From Spirochaetaceae bacterium (GTDB lineage: Bacteria > Spirochaetota > Spirochaetia > Treponematales > Breznakiellaceae): DNA of 46,284 nt. Made by a program: the position numbers and the translations under genes. The DNA lies in NCBI GenBank assembly GCA_031282145.1, contig JAITEG010000127.1, positions 1-46,284 on the forward strand. Reading direction: 5' to 3'. The notes beneath the pieces are model-generated. The model was given only the letters and a program-made list of their open reading frames with translations. It was not told the origin of the DNA and did not search any database. Shown here one piece after another: positions 26,979 to 35,485 of the stretch. Position 1 is the first letter of the stretch. Every line of letters starts with the position of its first letter.

Positions 26979-28079
26979 ATGATGCGAGAACATTATTTTA
27001 CTTTTGGCAAATTTGTATCCCAGGTTCACTTACAAAAAGAACTGCCCCGGGCGGATGATATCTTTCAGGATAACCGGGCATCCCGGTCCATCCTGATAAG
27101 TGATATCCATACCGAAGCTATCGCCCGCAGCATAGGGCAAAATTATGATATTCCCCATTGTGTGCTGCCCGGAGGGGAAGCCGCTAAGGGGTGGCCCGCG
27201 GTGGAGCGGATCCTGGCCGCGGCAAAAGCGGGGGGGCTCGGCAGGGACGGTCTTTTTATTGCCGTAGGGGGAGGGGTCGTCAGTGATCTCGCCGCCTTTG
27301 CCGCCTCTATTTATATGCGGGGTTGCAAGCTCTGTATCGTTTCCACCACCTTGTTGGGCATGGTGGACGCCGCCCTGGGAGGAAAAACAGGGTTTGACCT
27401 CTTTGGGATAAAAAATCTTGCGGGTACCTTTTATCCCGCCGGGCATATTTACCTGTCATTGGATGCCCTGACCACCCTTCCACGGCGGGAATGGAAATCT
27501 GGCATGGCGGAATTGATTAAGACCGCCCTGCTGGAGGACGGGGGGGAGATGGAAGAAAGGCTTAAAGTTCTCGGACCGGCCTTCGAGGCGGGGGATCTTT
27601 TACTGGGGCATGACGGGGCGCTTTTTGAGCTTGTTTCCGCTTCGGTAAGACTTAAGGGCCGGATTGTCGAGGCGGATCCCGAGGAGTCCGGGACGGAACG
27701 GGCGCTGCTCAATTTGGGCCATACCTTTGCCCACGCCCTGGAATCGTCCGCCGGGTTTGGGACGCTGTCCCATGGGGAAGCGGTGGCCTGGGGGCTTGTC
27801 CGTTCCGGCGAATTAGGTCATCATATGGGTATTACCCCCCTGGAACGGGCCAGGGAAATCAAAGACCTGGTCCTTTCATTTGGGTACGAAATCGCCACCC
27901 CCCATCCAAAAATGGGGGACTGGGACGTTTTTTTACAGGCCCTGCGGGGTGATAAAAAACAATGGGCCGGGAAATTGCGGTTTGTAATTCCAACCGCCCA
28001 CGGTGCCCAAGTTGTACAGGACGATTTAATTGAAGAGCGTTTGTTATACCCCCTCATTAATGGAGAATATATGCTATGA
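26979..28079 (+). CDS. aroB: 3-Dehydroquinate synthase
   Basis: Second step of the shikimate pathway: converts DAHP to 3-dehydroquinate, with NAD+ and a metal. 366 aa. NAD-binding GGGVVSDLAAFAASIYMRG, the TTLLGMVDAALGGKTG segment and the metal-ligand groups AELIK, GHTFAHALE and LSHGEAVAWG are present. No ribosome-binding site is seen; the promoter lies so close that the leader should be only about ten bases. The next gene starts on its stop codon (ATGA), which is odd for an outer-membrane protein. Confidence 0.95.
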   Translation: MMREHYFTFGKFVSQVHLQKELPRADDIFQDNRASRSILISDIHTEAIARSIGQNYDIPHCVLPGGEAAKGWPAVERILAAAKAGGLGRDGLFIAVGGGVVSDLAAFAASIYMRGCKLCIVSTTLLGMVDAALGGKTGFDLFGIKNLAGTFYPAGHIYLSLDALTTLPRREWKSGMAELIKTALLEDGGEMEERLKVLGPAFEAGDLLLGHDGALFELVSASVRLKGRIVEADPEESGTERALLNLGHTFAHALESSAGFGTLSHGEAVAWGLVRSGELGHHMGITPLERAREIKDLVLSFGYEIATPHPKMGDWDVFLQALRGDKKQWAGKLRFVIPTAHGAQVVQDDLIEERLLYPLINGEYML

Positions 28080-29689
28080 GTTTCAAGAAACGGCTTTGTC
28101 TTATCTCTTTGATTTGTTTCTTATTCTCCACACTCTATGGACAAGAGGCCGAAGGGGCAGATCCGGAAAGTTCCACCGGGCAGCAGGACGCAATTGCGGC
28201 CAACGGGGCAGGCGAGGCGGGGGATGAATCGGGGGTGTACTACATCAGAACCGTAACCTTTGACATCGAGGGAAGAACCAAAGAGGGCGCCCTGGCGGAG
28301 AAGGGGGAATTCGTCCTCGGGGAATACATTACGGGGAGAGCAAACCTGGAAAATTATATAGACCGTAAAACGCAGCTCCTGCTTAATCAGCGGGTCCTTG
28401 AGGAAGTACATATCGCCTATACCCTGGCTGGAGTTGATGAAAACGGCCTTATACCGGTGGACCTCTTCGTCAATACCGAGGATACGTTGAATATCATCGT
28501 CCTCCCCGAACCTAAATACGATTCCAACTCCGGTTTTGAAATTACCCTAAAAGCCCGAGATTATAATTTCCTGGGTTCCATGGTTCCCCTGCGTCTGGAC
28601 CTCGGGTATTCATACGATGAAAACAACGAGCAGGGCTTTCTCCTGGGCATTGATTCGGATCTCCCTTTTCGCGCGCTGGGATATGCCTGGAATTTGAATT
28701 TTGATAATGAGTTTAATTATACCGAAGGGTCGCCCTTTTATTATAAGAACACCACCGGTCTTTCCATGGACCTTCCCTTTAAAATGACCACCATTACCTT
28801 TGGCTTTAACCAATCGATTCTCGTGAACGAAGAGAATAACACCTCCGACGCTATTGACGACGGTTCGTATTTCCAGGACCGCTGGTATATGCGGAGTGAA
28901 CTTTACAGCCAATGGAAAATACCCCTGGGTATCACCGTCGGCGGTTTTGGCCCCTTAACCTATACTCCCCAATTAGCCGGCTCCATAAATTACCGCCCGG
29001 GAGGGGATATCGGGGAATACCGGGAGGGTCCTTCCATTACCCCGAGTCAATCTCTGGGATTCGGCCAAATAAATTGGTTAGGAAACTACCGGAAGGGCCT
29101 GGAGGTTTCCCTGCAAAATTCCAATACCTATCAGGTGCCACGAAGGAGCTGGACCAACACTATTTCCGTTTCCGCTATCGGCCATCTTCCGCTTTCGGCG
29201 GATCTCGGGATTTCAGGCCGGTTTATGTACCGGCACTGGTTTTTTGATTCAAAGGGCATCCCGACGGTTTTTGGAAACGAATATTTCCGGGTGTATTCCG
29301 ATGGGGGGGATGCCCTGCGGGGAATTAAAGATAACCAGGTACCGGTAAATTATATGTTGTCCCTTAACCTGGACTTTCCGGTGCGGCTTTTCCGGTTTTT
29401 CCCCTCCGAATGGTACAACAACCCTAAACTCCATTTTTTTGATTTTGAACTCCATGGTTCACCCTTTATTGATATAGCCCTGGCGGAGGATCCGGTAAAT
29501 AAACGGAGTTTTTCATTTAAAGACGCCCTCGTCGCCGGGGGAGTGGAAGTGATTGTTTTTCCCCTGGCTATGCGTAGTTTCTATCTGCGGGCGAGTCTTG
29601 GCATGAATATGAGGGAATTTTTTCGGACCGGTAGATTTTTCCCTAGTGGCGGCCGGGAATTATTTATCGGGGTAGGTCATTATTATTAA
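28076..29689 (+). CDS. Omp85/BamA-like outer-membrane beta-barrel protein
   Basis: 537 aa. A signal peptide (cleavage near residue 22, after TLYGQ) is followed by an acidic linker, a POTRA-like segment (about residues 54-130: YYIRTVTFDIEGRT ... VDLFVNTEDTLNIIVLP) and a C-terminal barrel rich in aromatic/Gly alternation, ending GVGHYY. The single POTRA and reduced size make it a small Omp85-superfamily member rather than BamA itself. Start overlaps the aroB stop as ATGA. It is followed by another exported protein after 68 bases. Confidence 0.7.
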   Translation: MSFKKRLCLISLICFLFSTLYGQEAEGADPESSTGQQDAIAANGAGEAGDESGVYYIRTVTFDIEGRTKEGALAEKGEFVLGEYITGRANLENYIDRKTQLLLNQRVLEEVHIAYTLAGVDENGLIPVDLFVNTEDTLNIIVLPEPKYDSNSGFEITLKARDYNFLGSMVPLRLDLGYSYDENNEQGFLLGIDSDLPFRALGYAWNLNFDNEFNYTEGSPFYYKNTTGLSMDLPFKMTTITFGFNQSILVNEENNTSDAIDDGSYFQDRWYMRSELYSQWKIPLGITVGGFGPLTYTPQLAGSINYRPGGDIGEYREGPSITPSQSLGFGQINWLGNYRKGLEVSLQNSNTYQVPRRSWTNTISVSAIGHLPLSADLGISGRFMYRHWFFDSKGIPTVFGNEYFRVYSDGGDALRGIKDNQVPVNYMLSLNLDFPVRLFRFFPSEWYNNPKLHFFDFELHGSPFIDIALAEDPVNKRSFSFKDALVAGGVEVIVFPLAMRSFYLRASLGMNMREFFRTGRFFPSGGRELFIGVGHYY

Positions 29690-29757
29690 AATAGGCCTTT
29701 TCAAGGATGATTCGAAGAACCATCCTTTTGAAACCGGCTCGAAGAGGAGTACCTTTT

Positions 29758-30534
29758 ATGCGTAGGAATCTCATCGCCCTGTGTCTGTGGGTTATCGTTA
29801 TTACCAATACCTTTGGTGCCGTCCGATCCTTTACCGATATTTTTCCCAATTTAAACGAGACACAAAAGACCCGAGTTTTTTCGTCCGTCGGTTATTCGGA
29901 ATTTAATCTGGCCTCCGCGGGTTTGCAATTATTACCCCGTTCCAAATCGGGAATCTCTATTTCCTCCCCGGTGTTAAGCAGGCAGCCTTCCTTTTTTGTG
30001 GAAAACCTTTTGGTCTGTCCCTATACCAACCGGTATTCCGGGCTTATTACCGTGTATAATGCCCTGGGCAGGGTACAAACCTTGAGCGGCCGGGTGCACC
30101 GCGACGACGTACCGGGAAAGGACAATCCTGTTTTTAAGGAGACAACCCGTATTGAAAACGCCCGCAGGAACAATCCCCTTCCGGATCCTCCCCCGGCTAC
30201 GCGAATTCCCCCCACCGAAACCATGTATATGCGCTTAAAAGATACGAATTTCGGTAATTCTTACTATAAGGCGGAACTTACCGCAACCCAGGATGAGCTA
30301 CATTACACCCTTTCCAACTTCAAAACTATCTATATGGCCATATTTCCGATAATCAAGGAAAATAAATTCATCGCTCAACTCTATATTGAGCCCCTGGCCG
30401 AGGGGGTTTTAATTTATAGCATTATCGGCGCCGAGGTTCCTGATCTCGTCATGTCAAAAGCCAATACCGTATCGAACATGATTAAAAAAAGGATGGACAT
30501 CATTATTGACTGGCTTGTTGACGGCATAAAATGA
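29758..30534 (+). CDS. Exported protein of unknown function, 258 aa
   Basis: ATG 29758 is chosen because AGGAG lies about 8 bases before it and a signal peptide follows at once (NLIALCLWVIVITNTFGAV). The mature part has alternating strands, a Pro-rich stretch (residues about 133-148: NPLPDPPPATRIPPTET), and a C-terminal amphipathic helix. I do not recognise a family with certainty. Transcribed behind the barrel protein, so both may act in the envelope together. Confidence 0.65.
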   Translation: MRRNLIALCLWVIVITNTFGAVRSFTDIFPNLNETQKTRVFSSVGYSEFNLASAGLQLLPRSKSGISISSPVLSRQPSFFVENLLVCPYTNRYSGLITVYNALGRVQTLSGRVHRDDVPGKDNPVFKETTRIENARRNNPLPDPPPATRIPPTETMYMRLKDTNFGNSYYKAELTATQDELHYTLSNFKTIYMAIFPIIKENKFIAQLYIEPLAEGVLIYSIIGAEVPDLVMSKANTVSNMIKKRMDIIIDWLVDGIK

Positions 30535-30535
30535 A

Positions 30536-30558
30536 CCCCGCCGCAGAGCGCGGCGGGG
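30536..30558. terminator. Hairpin between convergent genes
   Basis: CCCCGCCGC (30536-30544), loop AGAGC, GCGGCGGGG (30550-30558): a perfect 9-base GC stem. On the minus strand it is followed by TTCATTTTAT, a moderately T-rich stretch, so it fits htrA termination; on the plus strand no T-run follows. Confidence 0.7.
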
Positions 30559-30578
30559 CTCCTCAGCACGAATACGAG

Positions 30579-32087
30579 CTACCGTTTATACCGTAAGCTC
30601 TCCAAGGTGGCATCCCCCCGGGCGATTTCAAACCACAATTCGGTTCCGGCCTTTTCCCGCAAGACCCGGTAAAAAGCGCTCTGATCCTGAACGGTTTCCC
30701 CATTGATCTTCAAGATCCGATCCCCCTGCCTGAGGCCCACAATCGACGCGGGACTATCGGCGATCACCTGGGCGACCAAGAGTCCCCGGGCATTTTTATC
30801 AAGGTTGAGGCTGCTGCGGGCCGCGTCGGTGAGGGGAATCACATAAACCCCGGGCCACAATTTTTTATTATCCGTGGTTGCTTCTTCGGTCCGCTCTTCA
30901 ATACGGACCGTAATAGTCTGAGGAGCCTTATCCCGGATAATGGTAAAGGCGGCCCGTTCCCCGGGTCTGATATCCCCCACCGTCATGGTTACCTGATTGA
31001 CGGTCCGGACTTCCCGGTCGTTAATATGGGTGATAAAGTCCCCGGGCTGTATGCCTCCCTTATCCGCGGGAGAACCCAGGAACACCATGGAGGCCAGAGC
31101 CCCCCGTTTACCCTCAAGTCCCAGGGCTTGCAAAGTTTCCCGGTCAGGTTCCAACAGGGAAACCCCGAGCCATCCGTAACTGATTTCACCCTTGCTGATA
31201 AATTCGTCGATGGACCGTTTCGCGTTGTTGATGGGTATGGCAAAACCAAGGCCCACGGAACCCCCACTGCTTGAATTACTGGCTATCCAGGTATTGATTC
31301 CGATAACCTCTCCCCGGATATTGACCAGGGCTCCCCCGGAATTTCCCTGATTAATGGCGGTATCGGTCTGGATAAAGTCGTTGATGTTATTCGCCGGCCC
31401 TCCGGTCCGCCCCACGGCACTCACAATACCCTGGGTTACGGAAAACATGAACCCCAGGGGATTCCCCACCGCAATGGCCCAATCTCCGACCTTGACCATA
31501 TCCGAATCCCCTAAAACGGCCAGGGGAAAGAAATCGGTAGTTTTAAAGGAGACCATAGCCAGATCCTTACGCTCATCCTTGCCCACCAATTCCGCGGAAA
31601 ACTCCTTGCCGTCACTCGTGGCCACGGAAATTTCGCTCACATCCCCTACCACATGGTTATTGGTAAGGACATAGTAGGTATCCTTTTCCTGCCGGACTAT
31701 GATACCCGACCCCAGCCCTTGGGATCGGTATTCCCGTTCCTGACCCCGGTTATCGGGGCTCCCTTCCCGGGGGCCAAAAAAGAATTCCCAGGGAATACCG
31801 TTAAAATTGGGAACCTGCTGCCGCCGGATGGAAACGGTCTTAATCTCCACCACCGAGGGAAGTACCTTGTCCGAGACCGAACGGAAGGCGACCTGCAGGT
31901 TCTCCGCAACCGAGAGGGCGTCCTGGGGAATCACCACGGAGTTTTCCTGAGCCCGGGCGGTCTTCGCCTGTGATGGAGTGGAACACGAGAAGGAAAGGAA
32001 CGCCAATGAAAAACCAAAAATTACCCCTATGAGTACCAAATTAAACACAAAAAGGTTTTTCGATGACAACTTCCGGATGACATTCAT
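30579..32087 (-). CDS. htrA: HtrA/DegP-type periplasmic serine protease
   Basis: Protease/chaperone for misfolded envelope proteins, 502 aa. An N-terminal hydrophobic anchor (residues 11-36, ending SFSC, a possible lipobox) is followed by the trypsin-like domain with His145 (NNHVV), Asp175 (RKDLAM) and Ser250 (GNSGGA), and two PDZ domains (starting near residues 300 and 415). GGAG precedes the ATG by ~9 bases. The gene is last in the order J-domain gene, map, htrA; the 123-base gap before it holds a palindrome and promoter, so it can be transcribed alone. Confidence 0.95.
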   Translation of the reverse strand: MNVIRKLSSKNLFVFNLVLIGVIFGFSLAFLSFSCSTPSQAKTARAQENSVVIPQDALSVAENLQVAFRSVSDKVLPSVVEIKTVSIRRQQVPNFNGIPWEFFFGPREGSPDNRGQEREYRSQGLGSGIIVRQEKDTYYVLTNNHVVGDVSEISVATSDGKEFSAELVGKDERKDLAMVSFKTTDFFPLAVLGDSDMVKVGDWAIAVGNPLGFMFSVTQGIVSAVGRTGGPANNINDFIQTDTAINQGNSGGALVNIRGEVIGINTWIASNSSSGGSVGLGFAIPINNAKRSIDEFISKGEISYGWLGVSLLEPDRETLQALGLEGKRGALASMVFLGSPADKGGIQPGDFITHINDREVRTVNQVTMTVGDIRPGERAAFTIIRDKAPQTITVRIEERTEEATTDNKKLWPGVYVIPLTDAARSSLNLDKNARGLLVAQVIADSPASIVGLRQGDRILKINGETVQDQSAFYRVLREKAGTELWFEIARGDATLESLRYKR

Positions 32088-32111
32088 ACTGCTACTCTCC
32101 TAAAATAAAAT

Positions 32112-32139
32112 TTTATAAAATAAGGTGAGGCTGTCTCAA
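32112..32139 (-). promoter_or_regulatory. Probable htrA promoter using the repeat arm
   Basis: On the minus strand TTGAGA (32139-32134), 16-base spacer, TATAAA (32117-32112); TAAAAT at 18 bases is an alternative. The -35 lies in the arm of palindrome copy 4. Confidence 0.55.
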
Positions 32140-32166
32140 AACTACCCACGTTTTGAAACCATCTCA
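32126..32166. repeat. Intergenic palindrome family, copy 4
   Basis: TGAGGCTGTCTCAAAAC at the left, centre TACCCAC, and GTTTTGAAACCATCTCA at the right. Most positions pair; a few mismatches are in the outer stem. Lies between map and htrA. Confidence 0.7.
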
Positions 32167-32210
32167 TATTATAATAATAATAAATTATACGAATGGTTAC
32201 AGCTTTATCC

Positions 32211-32978
32211 CTAAAGGATTTCGAGGTTTTCGGTCAAAACTTCGGTATGATCGCCAAAAATGACCACCGTATGCTCCCAATGGGCGGAATGTTTATGATC
32301 GGCGGTAACCACGGTCCAACCGTCTTCGAGGACCTTTACCTCCCCGGTTCCCAGATTGATCATGGGTTCAATGGCTATCACCAGGCCTCCGGTCATCCGC
32401 GGGTTTGGACCATGGGGATAATTCGGAACCTGAGGATCCTCATGAACCTCAAACCCTACCCCATGGCCGCAGAACTCATGGACCACCCCATAACCTTGGG
32501 ACTGGGCATGGGCATACACCGCCCGGGCAATCTGGAGAAGCCGGTCACCGGCTTTGGCCGCCGCGATTCCGCGGCAAAGACATTCCCGGGTAATCGCGTT
32601 AAGCCGGCGGAAGGTCTCGTCCACCCTGCCCGCTTCCACGGTTACCGCCTGATCACTGATATACCCCCCGAGGTCTATACCGCAATCCAGGGAAACGAGG
32701 TCTCCCTCGGCTATTTTCCGCCGGGAGGGAATACCGTGGATCACTTCCTGGTTGATGGAAATACAGAGGGTCCCCGGAAAGGGGTTATTCTTTGGCCCAT
32801 ATCCTAAAAAAGCGGGCCGCCCTCCCCGTTTTTTTATCCAATTCTGGGCCCATTTGTCCAGGTCGATGGTTTCAACCCCCGGCTTAACCAGGGGGATGAG
32901 TTCCCGGTACATGGCGCTGAGCATACGGCAAGATTGACGGATACCTTCGATCTGTTTCTCATTTTTTAAGCGGATCAT
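32211..32978 (-). CDS. map: Methionine aminopeptidase, type I
   Basis: Removes the start methionine from new proteins. 255 aa, the usual length. Metal ligands can be seen: Asp in SLDCGID, Asp in YISDQAV, His in CGHGVG, Glu in AIEPM and Glu in WEHTV. It overlaps the J-domain gene by four bases, so translation is coupled. Confidence 0.96.
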   Translation of the reverse strand: MIRLKNEKQIEGIRQSCRMLSAMYRELIPLVKPGVETIDLDKWAQNWIKKRGGRPAFLGYGPKNNPFPGTLCISINQEVIHGIPSRRKIAEGDLVSLDCGIDLGGYISDQAVTVEAGRVDETFRRLNAITRECLCRGIAAAKAGDRLLQIARAVYAHAQSQGYGVVHEFCGHGVGFEVHEDPQVPNYPHGPNPRMTGGLVIAIEPMINLGTGEVKVLEDGWTVVTADHKHSAHWEHTVVIFGDHTEVLTENLEIL

Positions 32979-33763
32979 GGTTTTATACCGGTAAACATTC
33001 TGCGGAGCCGTATGCTATTGGGAAGCCCGGGATCCCGTTTCAGGGCCTCCCGGAATATGGCTTCCGCCCCCCGGAGTTCCCCAAGATGGATCAATACTTC
33101 CGCCATGGAACGCATCCACCGGGCCTCATCCTTGGGGGAAAAACCCATTTCCAGGAGAGTTTCGATGCACTCTACATAGGTTTCCGGATCCACCGAGGAC
33201 TTGAGCTTGAGCCGGACAATTTCTTTGAGAAAGGTTTCAACCTCCCCCATAAAATGACGGAAATAGGGTATCCGCCGTTCCTCCCGGACCAGGGCGGTCA
33301 AAAGCATGAAAGCCTCATAATAACATTGCCGTTTTTCCAGTTCCTCCGCCAGAATAAAGGTGCAGTCCATCCAGTCTTCCCGGTCAAGATATTTTTCCAT
33401 GGGAAAATCCAGCCCCCCCTGGGACCGCCAAATAGCCAAGGCATCCTCCTCTTCCAGGTGGAGGAGGCTAAAAAACACCAGTTTTGCTTGACTCCCGGGA
33501 TCATCCTGCCGCTCCTGGAGGAAAGTCCGGTAATCAAAATGATACGTATCGACAAAACGACCGTAGGCTCGGTCATATTCATAGCGCCTTTCCTGGTCCG
33601 AAAGAACTTCGTAAGCGGCAAGGAGCTTCCGCATCTTTTCCGCCGCCGCCGCCCCGGCAATATCGGGATGTAGCCGCTTCGCCTGTTCACGAAAAGCTTT
33701 TTTAATATCCTGGGGGGAAGCGTTTTGTGTTATCCCCAGGAGACTATAATAGTTATCCATCAT
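32975..33763 (-). CDS. J-domain (DnaJ-like) protein
   Basis: Residues 1-70 are a J domain with the HPD tripeptide (RLHPD near residue 33), which stimulates DnaK ATPase. The remaining ~190 residues are helical with repeats resembling a TPR-like arrangement (EALKRD at the end), lacking the Gly/Phe and zinc regions of DnaJ. It is probably a specialised co-chaperone. Two consecutive ATGs exist; the first has been taken. Co-transcribed with map. Confidence 0.85.
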   Translation of the reverse strand: MMDNYYSLLGITQNASPQDIKKAFREQAKRLHPDIAGAAAAEKMRKLLAAYEVLSDQERRYEYDRAYGRFVDTYHFDYRTFLQERQDDPGSQAKLVFFSLLHLEEEDALAIWRSQGGLDFPMEKYLDREDWMDCTFILAEELEKRQCYYEAFMLLTALVREERRIPYFRHFMGEVETFLKEIVRLKLKSSVDPETYVECIETLLEMGFSPKDEARWMRSMAEVLIHLGELRGAEAIFREALKRDPGLPNSIRLRRMFTGIKP

Positions 33764-33799
33764 GTATAAAATTCAGGGGAGTATCCGGTTTCCGCCTCC

Positions 33800-34207
33800 C
33801 TATGCTCCTATCCGTTTCCCTAAAAATTCCGCCTGGGCTGGGGAGAGAATAATATCGCTCCAATTCACCAACATTCCCTCCTTTTCCATGGCCCGCATAA
33901 GATTCGACAGCGCTTTCGTGGTAAAGGGGCTGTTTTTTTTAAGAAAGGCGGCGCTTTTTTTGCCCCCCAAACTACTGCCCGCAGCCAGTATCTTGGGGAT
34001 CACCTCGGGGAGTTTTCCCCCAATTAACGATACCGGCTCGGCGGTAACCACGATATATTCATATCCCGGCAGCCTGAAACCGTCTTCGGTCCAGGCGTCC
34101 AAAACATCAACCCGGTGACCCATGGATTCCATACCCTTTGCCAGGGCGGTCACATAATCGGGAACGGCTTTTCTCGCCGCCGGGGCGCTTATAACTGCTA
34201 TCCTCAT
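33800..34207 (-). CDS. Flavodoxin-like hypothetical protein
   Basis: 135 aa. The start MRIAVISA and the YEYIVVTAEPVS strand with GGK loop suggest a flavodoxin-like fold. The usual phosphate-binding loop S/T-x-T-x-G-x-T is not present, so FMN binding is unclear. It lies behind the universal stress protein on the same strand with 27 bases between. GAGG lies about 9 bases before the ATG. Confidence 0.6.
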   Translation of the reverse strand: MRIAVISAPAARKAVPDYVTALAKGMESMGHRVDVLDAWTEDGFRLPGYEYIVVTAEPVSLIGGKLPEVIPKILAAGSSLGGKKSAAFLKKNSPFTTKALSNLMRAMEKEGMLVNWSDIILSPAQAEFLGKRIGA

Positions 34208-34234
34208 ACCCTACGTCCTCTGGATTCGGCTGCG

Positions 34235-34720
34235 TTAAGCCTGTTTATAGATCTGATCAATGGATGGTTCCTTGACCAGAAACACCGAACACTTGGCGTT
34301 CACCATGATTTCTCGGTGGGCATGGGAGATAATATCCCGGGCGCTCCGATCCTTTTCCCATCCCCCCAAAACAATGAGATCCGCTTTTTTTTCATCCGCC
34401 ACCCCGAGAATCTCCGTGTATACCGCACCCCGGCGCATTTCCCGCTCGATCCGCACGCCCTTTGCCCGGGCTAATTCCTCCACAAAAGAAAGATACCGCT
34501 CCCCGTTTGCCTCAAGACTCTTTTCATAGTCCAGGCTTTCCTCCTGAATAAAGATTTTACTCAGGGTAAGCTGACGGATGGTGGCGGTATCCACCACATA
34601 GGCTGCGGAGAGGCGGCAACGGTAAAGCTTTGCCATGACTATGGCATACTTTGCGGCCAAAATGGAAGCGTCGGAACCCGAAACCGCAACAACAATATTG
34701 GAGAATAATGGCTTAATCAT
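34235..34720 (-). CDS. Universal stress protein family protein
   Basis: 161 aa UspA fold: NIVVAVSGSDAS at the start and ADLIVLGGWEKDRS toward the end. The ATP-binding pattern G-2x-G-9x-G-S/T is not complete (the GG is present, the later G-S is not), so it probably does not bind ATP. Its start overlaps the stop of the V-ATPase D gene (ATGA), a pairing I have not seen described. Confidence 0.85.
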   Translation of the reverse strand: MIKPLFSNIVVAVSGSDASILAAKYAIVMAKLYRCRLSAAYVVDTATIRQLTLSKIFIQEESLDYEKSLEANGERYLSFVEELARAKGVRIEREMRRGAVYTEILGVADEKKADLIVLGGWEKDRSARDIISHAHREIMVNAKCSVFLVKEPSIDQIYKQA

Positions 34721-35361
34721 GCTTTGCCCCTAACGGTTGCACTGGTAACTCCTTTCTTTTTTAACAATTTACTGGTGAAGAAGGCATCCCGATCCCTTTC
34801 TTCAAGCGCCGATTCAATATACCCTTTGGTATCCCGAGCGGTGGGGATCACCATTTTTTCCAGGGCGTTCACCCTCCGCTGAGTTTTACGGACCTCCCGG
34901 GCAAGCCGCCAAGTAATGGTTCTAACCGCCGCCAGTTCGGTGAGGATCTTCAATAACTCAAAGAATTCTAACACAGTTTCGTCACATTCCGCAAATGAAT
35001 TCGCCGGAGAATATTTTAATTCCGCGTTGGGAAGGCGGACTTCGAGGCTGGGGAGGTTCATTCCCGCCACAAGGATCCGTTTTTCCCTCAATTCAAACCG
35101 GTAACGGATGTTTTGAGCAAGCCGATCCGCCCGGTCCCTCCCTACCACGATGAGCATCCGTTTCAAAGCGGGATAGGCGGTGGCTACCCGGGCATCCAAG
35201 TCCCGTTCCAAAAGTTTTACCTGCTCCACCTTCTGCATGAGTTCCATGACGAGGATCTCCCGCTTTTGTTCTAAGAGGTCATACCCTTCCTGGGCGGTGG
35301 CAAGCCGTTCTTTTACCCGGAGAAGATTACTTTTTGTGGGGGCTATCTGTTCCCGGGCCAA
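34717..35361 (-). CDS. V-type ATP synthase subunit D (orphan)
   Basis: Central-shaft subunit of V/A-type ATPases. 214 aa. The N-terminus (IAPTKSNLLRVKERLATAQEGYDLLEQKREILVMEL) and C-terminal region (RRVNALEKMVIP) are the conserved coiled-coil parts of the family. Start is TTG 35361 with GGAG nine bases before it; no in-frame ATG lies nearby. Odd: no other V-ATPase subunit (A, B, E, I, K) is present in this window, while spirochaete genomes normally keep them in an operon. It is coupled to a universal stress protein instead. Confidence 0.9.
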   Translation of the reverse strand: MAREQIAPTKSNLLRVKERLATAQEGYDLLEQKREILVMELMQKVEQVKLLERDLDARVATAYPALKRMLIVVGRDRADRLAQNIRYRFELREKRILVAGMNLPSLEVRLPNAELKYSPANSFAECDETVLEFFELLKILTELAAVRTITWRLAREVRKTQRRVNALEKMVIPTARDTKGYIESALEERDRDAFFTSKLLKKKGVTSATVRGKA

Positions 35362-35382
35362 CTTTTTTTCTCCATGTTTTAC

Positions 35383-35411
35383 AATTTACAATATTGAGAG
35401 GGGTTTAACAA
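35383..35411 (-). promoter_or_regulatory. Probable promoter for the V-ATPase D gene
   Basis: On the minus strand TTGTTA (35411-35406), 17-base spacer, TAAATT (35388-35383); TSS would fall about 15 bases before the TTG start. Confidence 0.45.
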
Positions 35412-35420
35412 TATAGAATA

Positions 35421-35453
35421 GGTCCTTTTACCCAGACCCAGAGGAAAAGGACC
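35421..35453. terminator. Hairpin between miaA and the V-ATPase D gene
   Basis: GGTCCTTTT (35421-35429) and AAAAGGACC (35445-35453) pair perfectly over nine bases around a 15-base loop. Probable end signal for the rpoZ-miaA transcript, although the T-run is part of the stem. Confidence 0.5.
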
Positions 35454-35485
35454 GTTCCAGGACGGACGTAATGCCTCGCAGAGGC

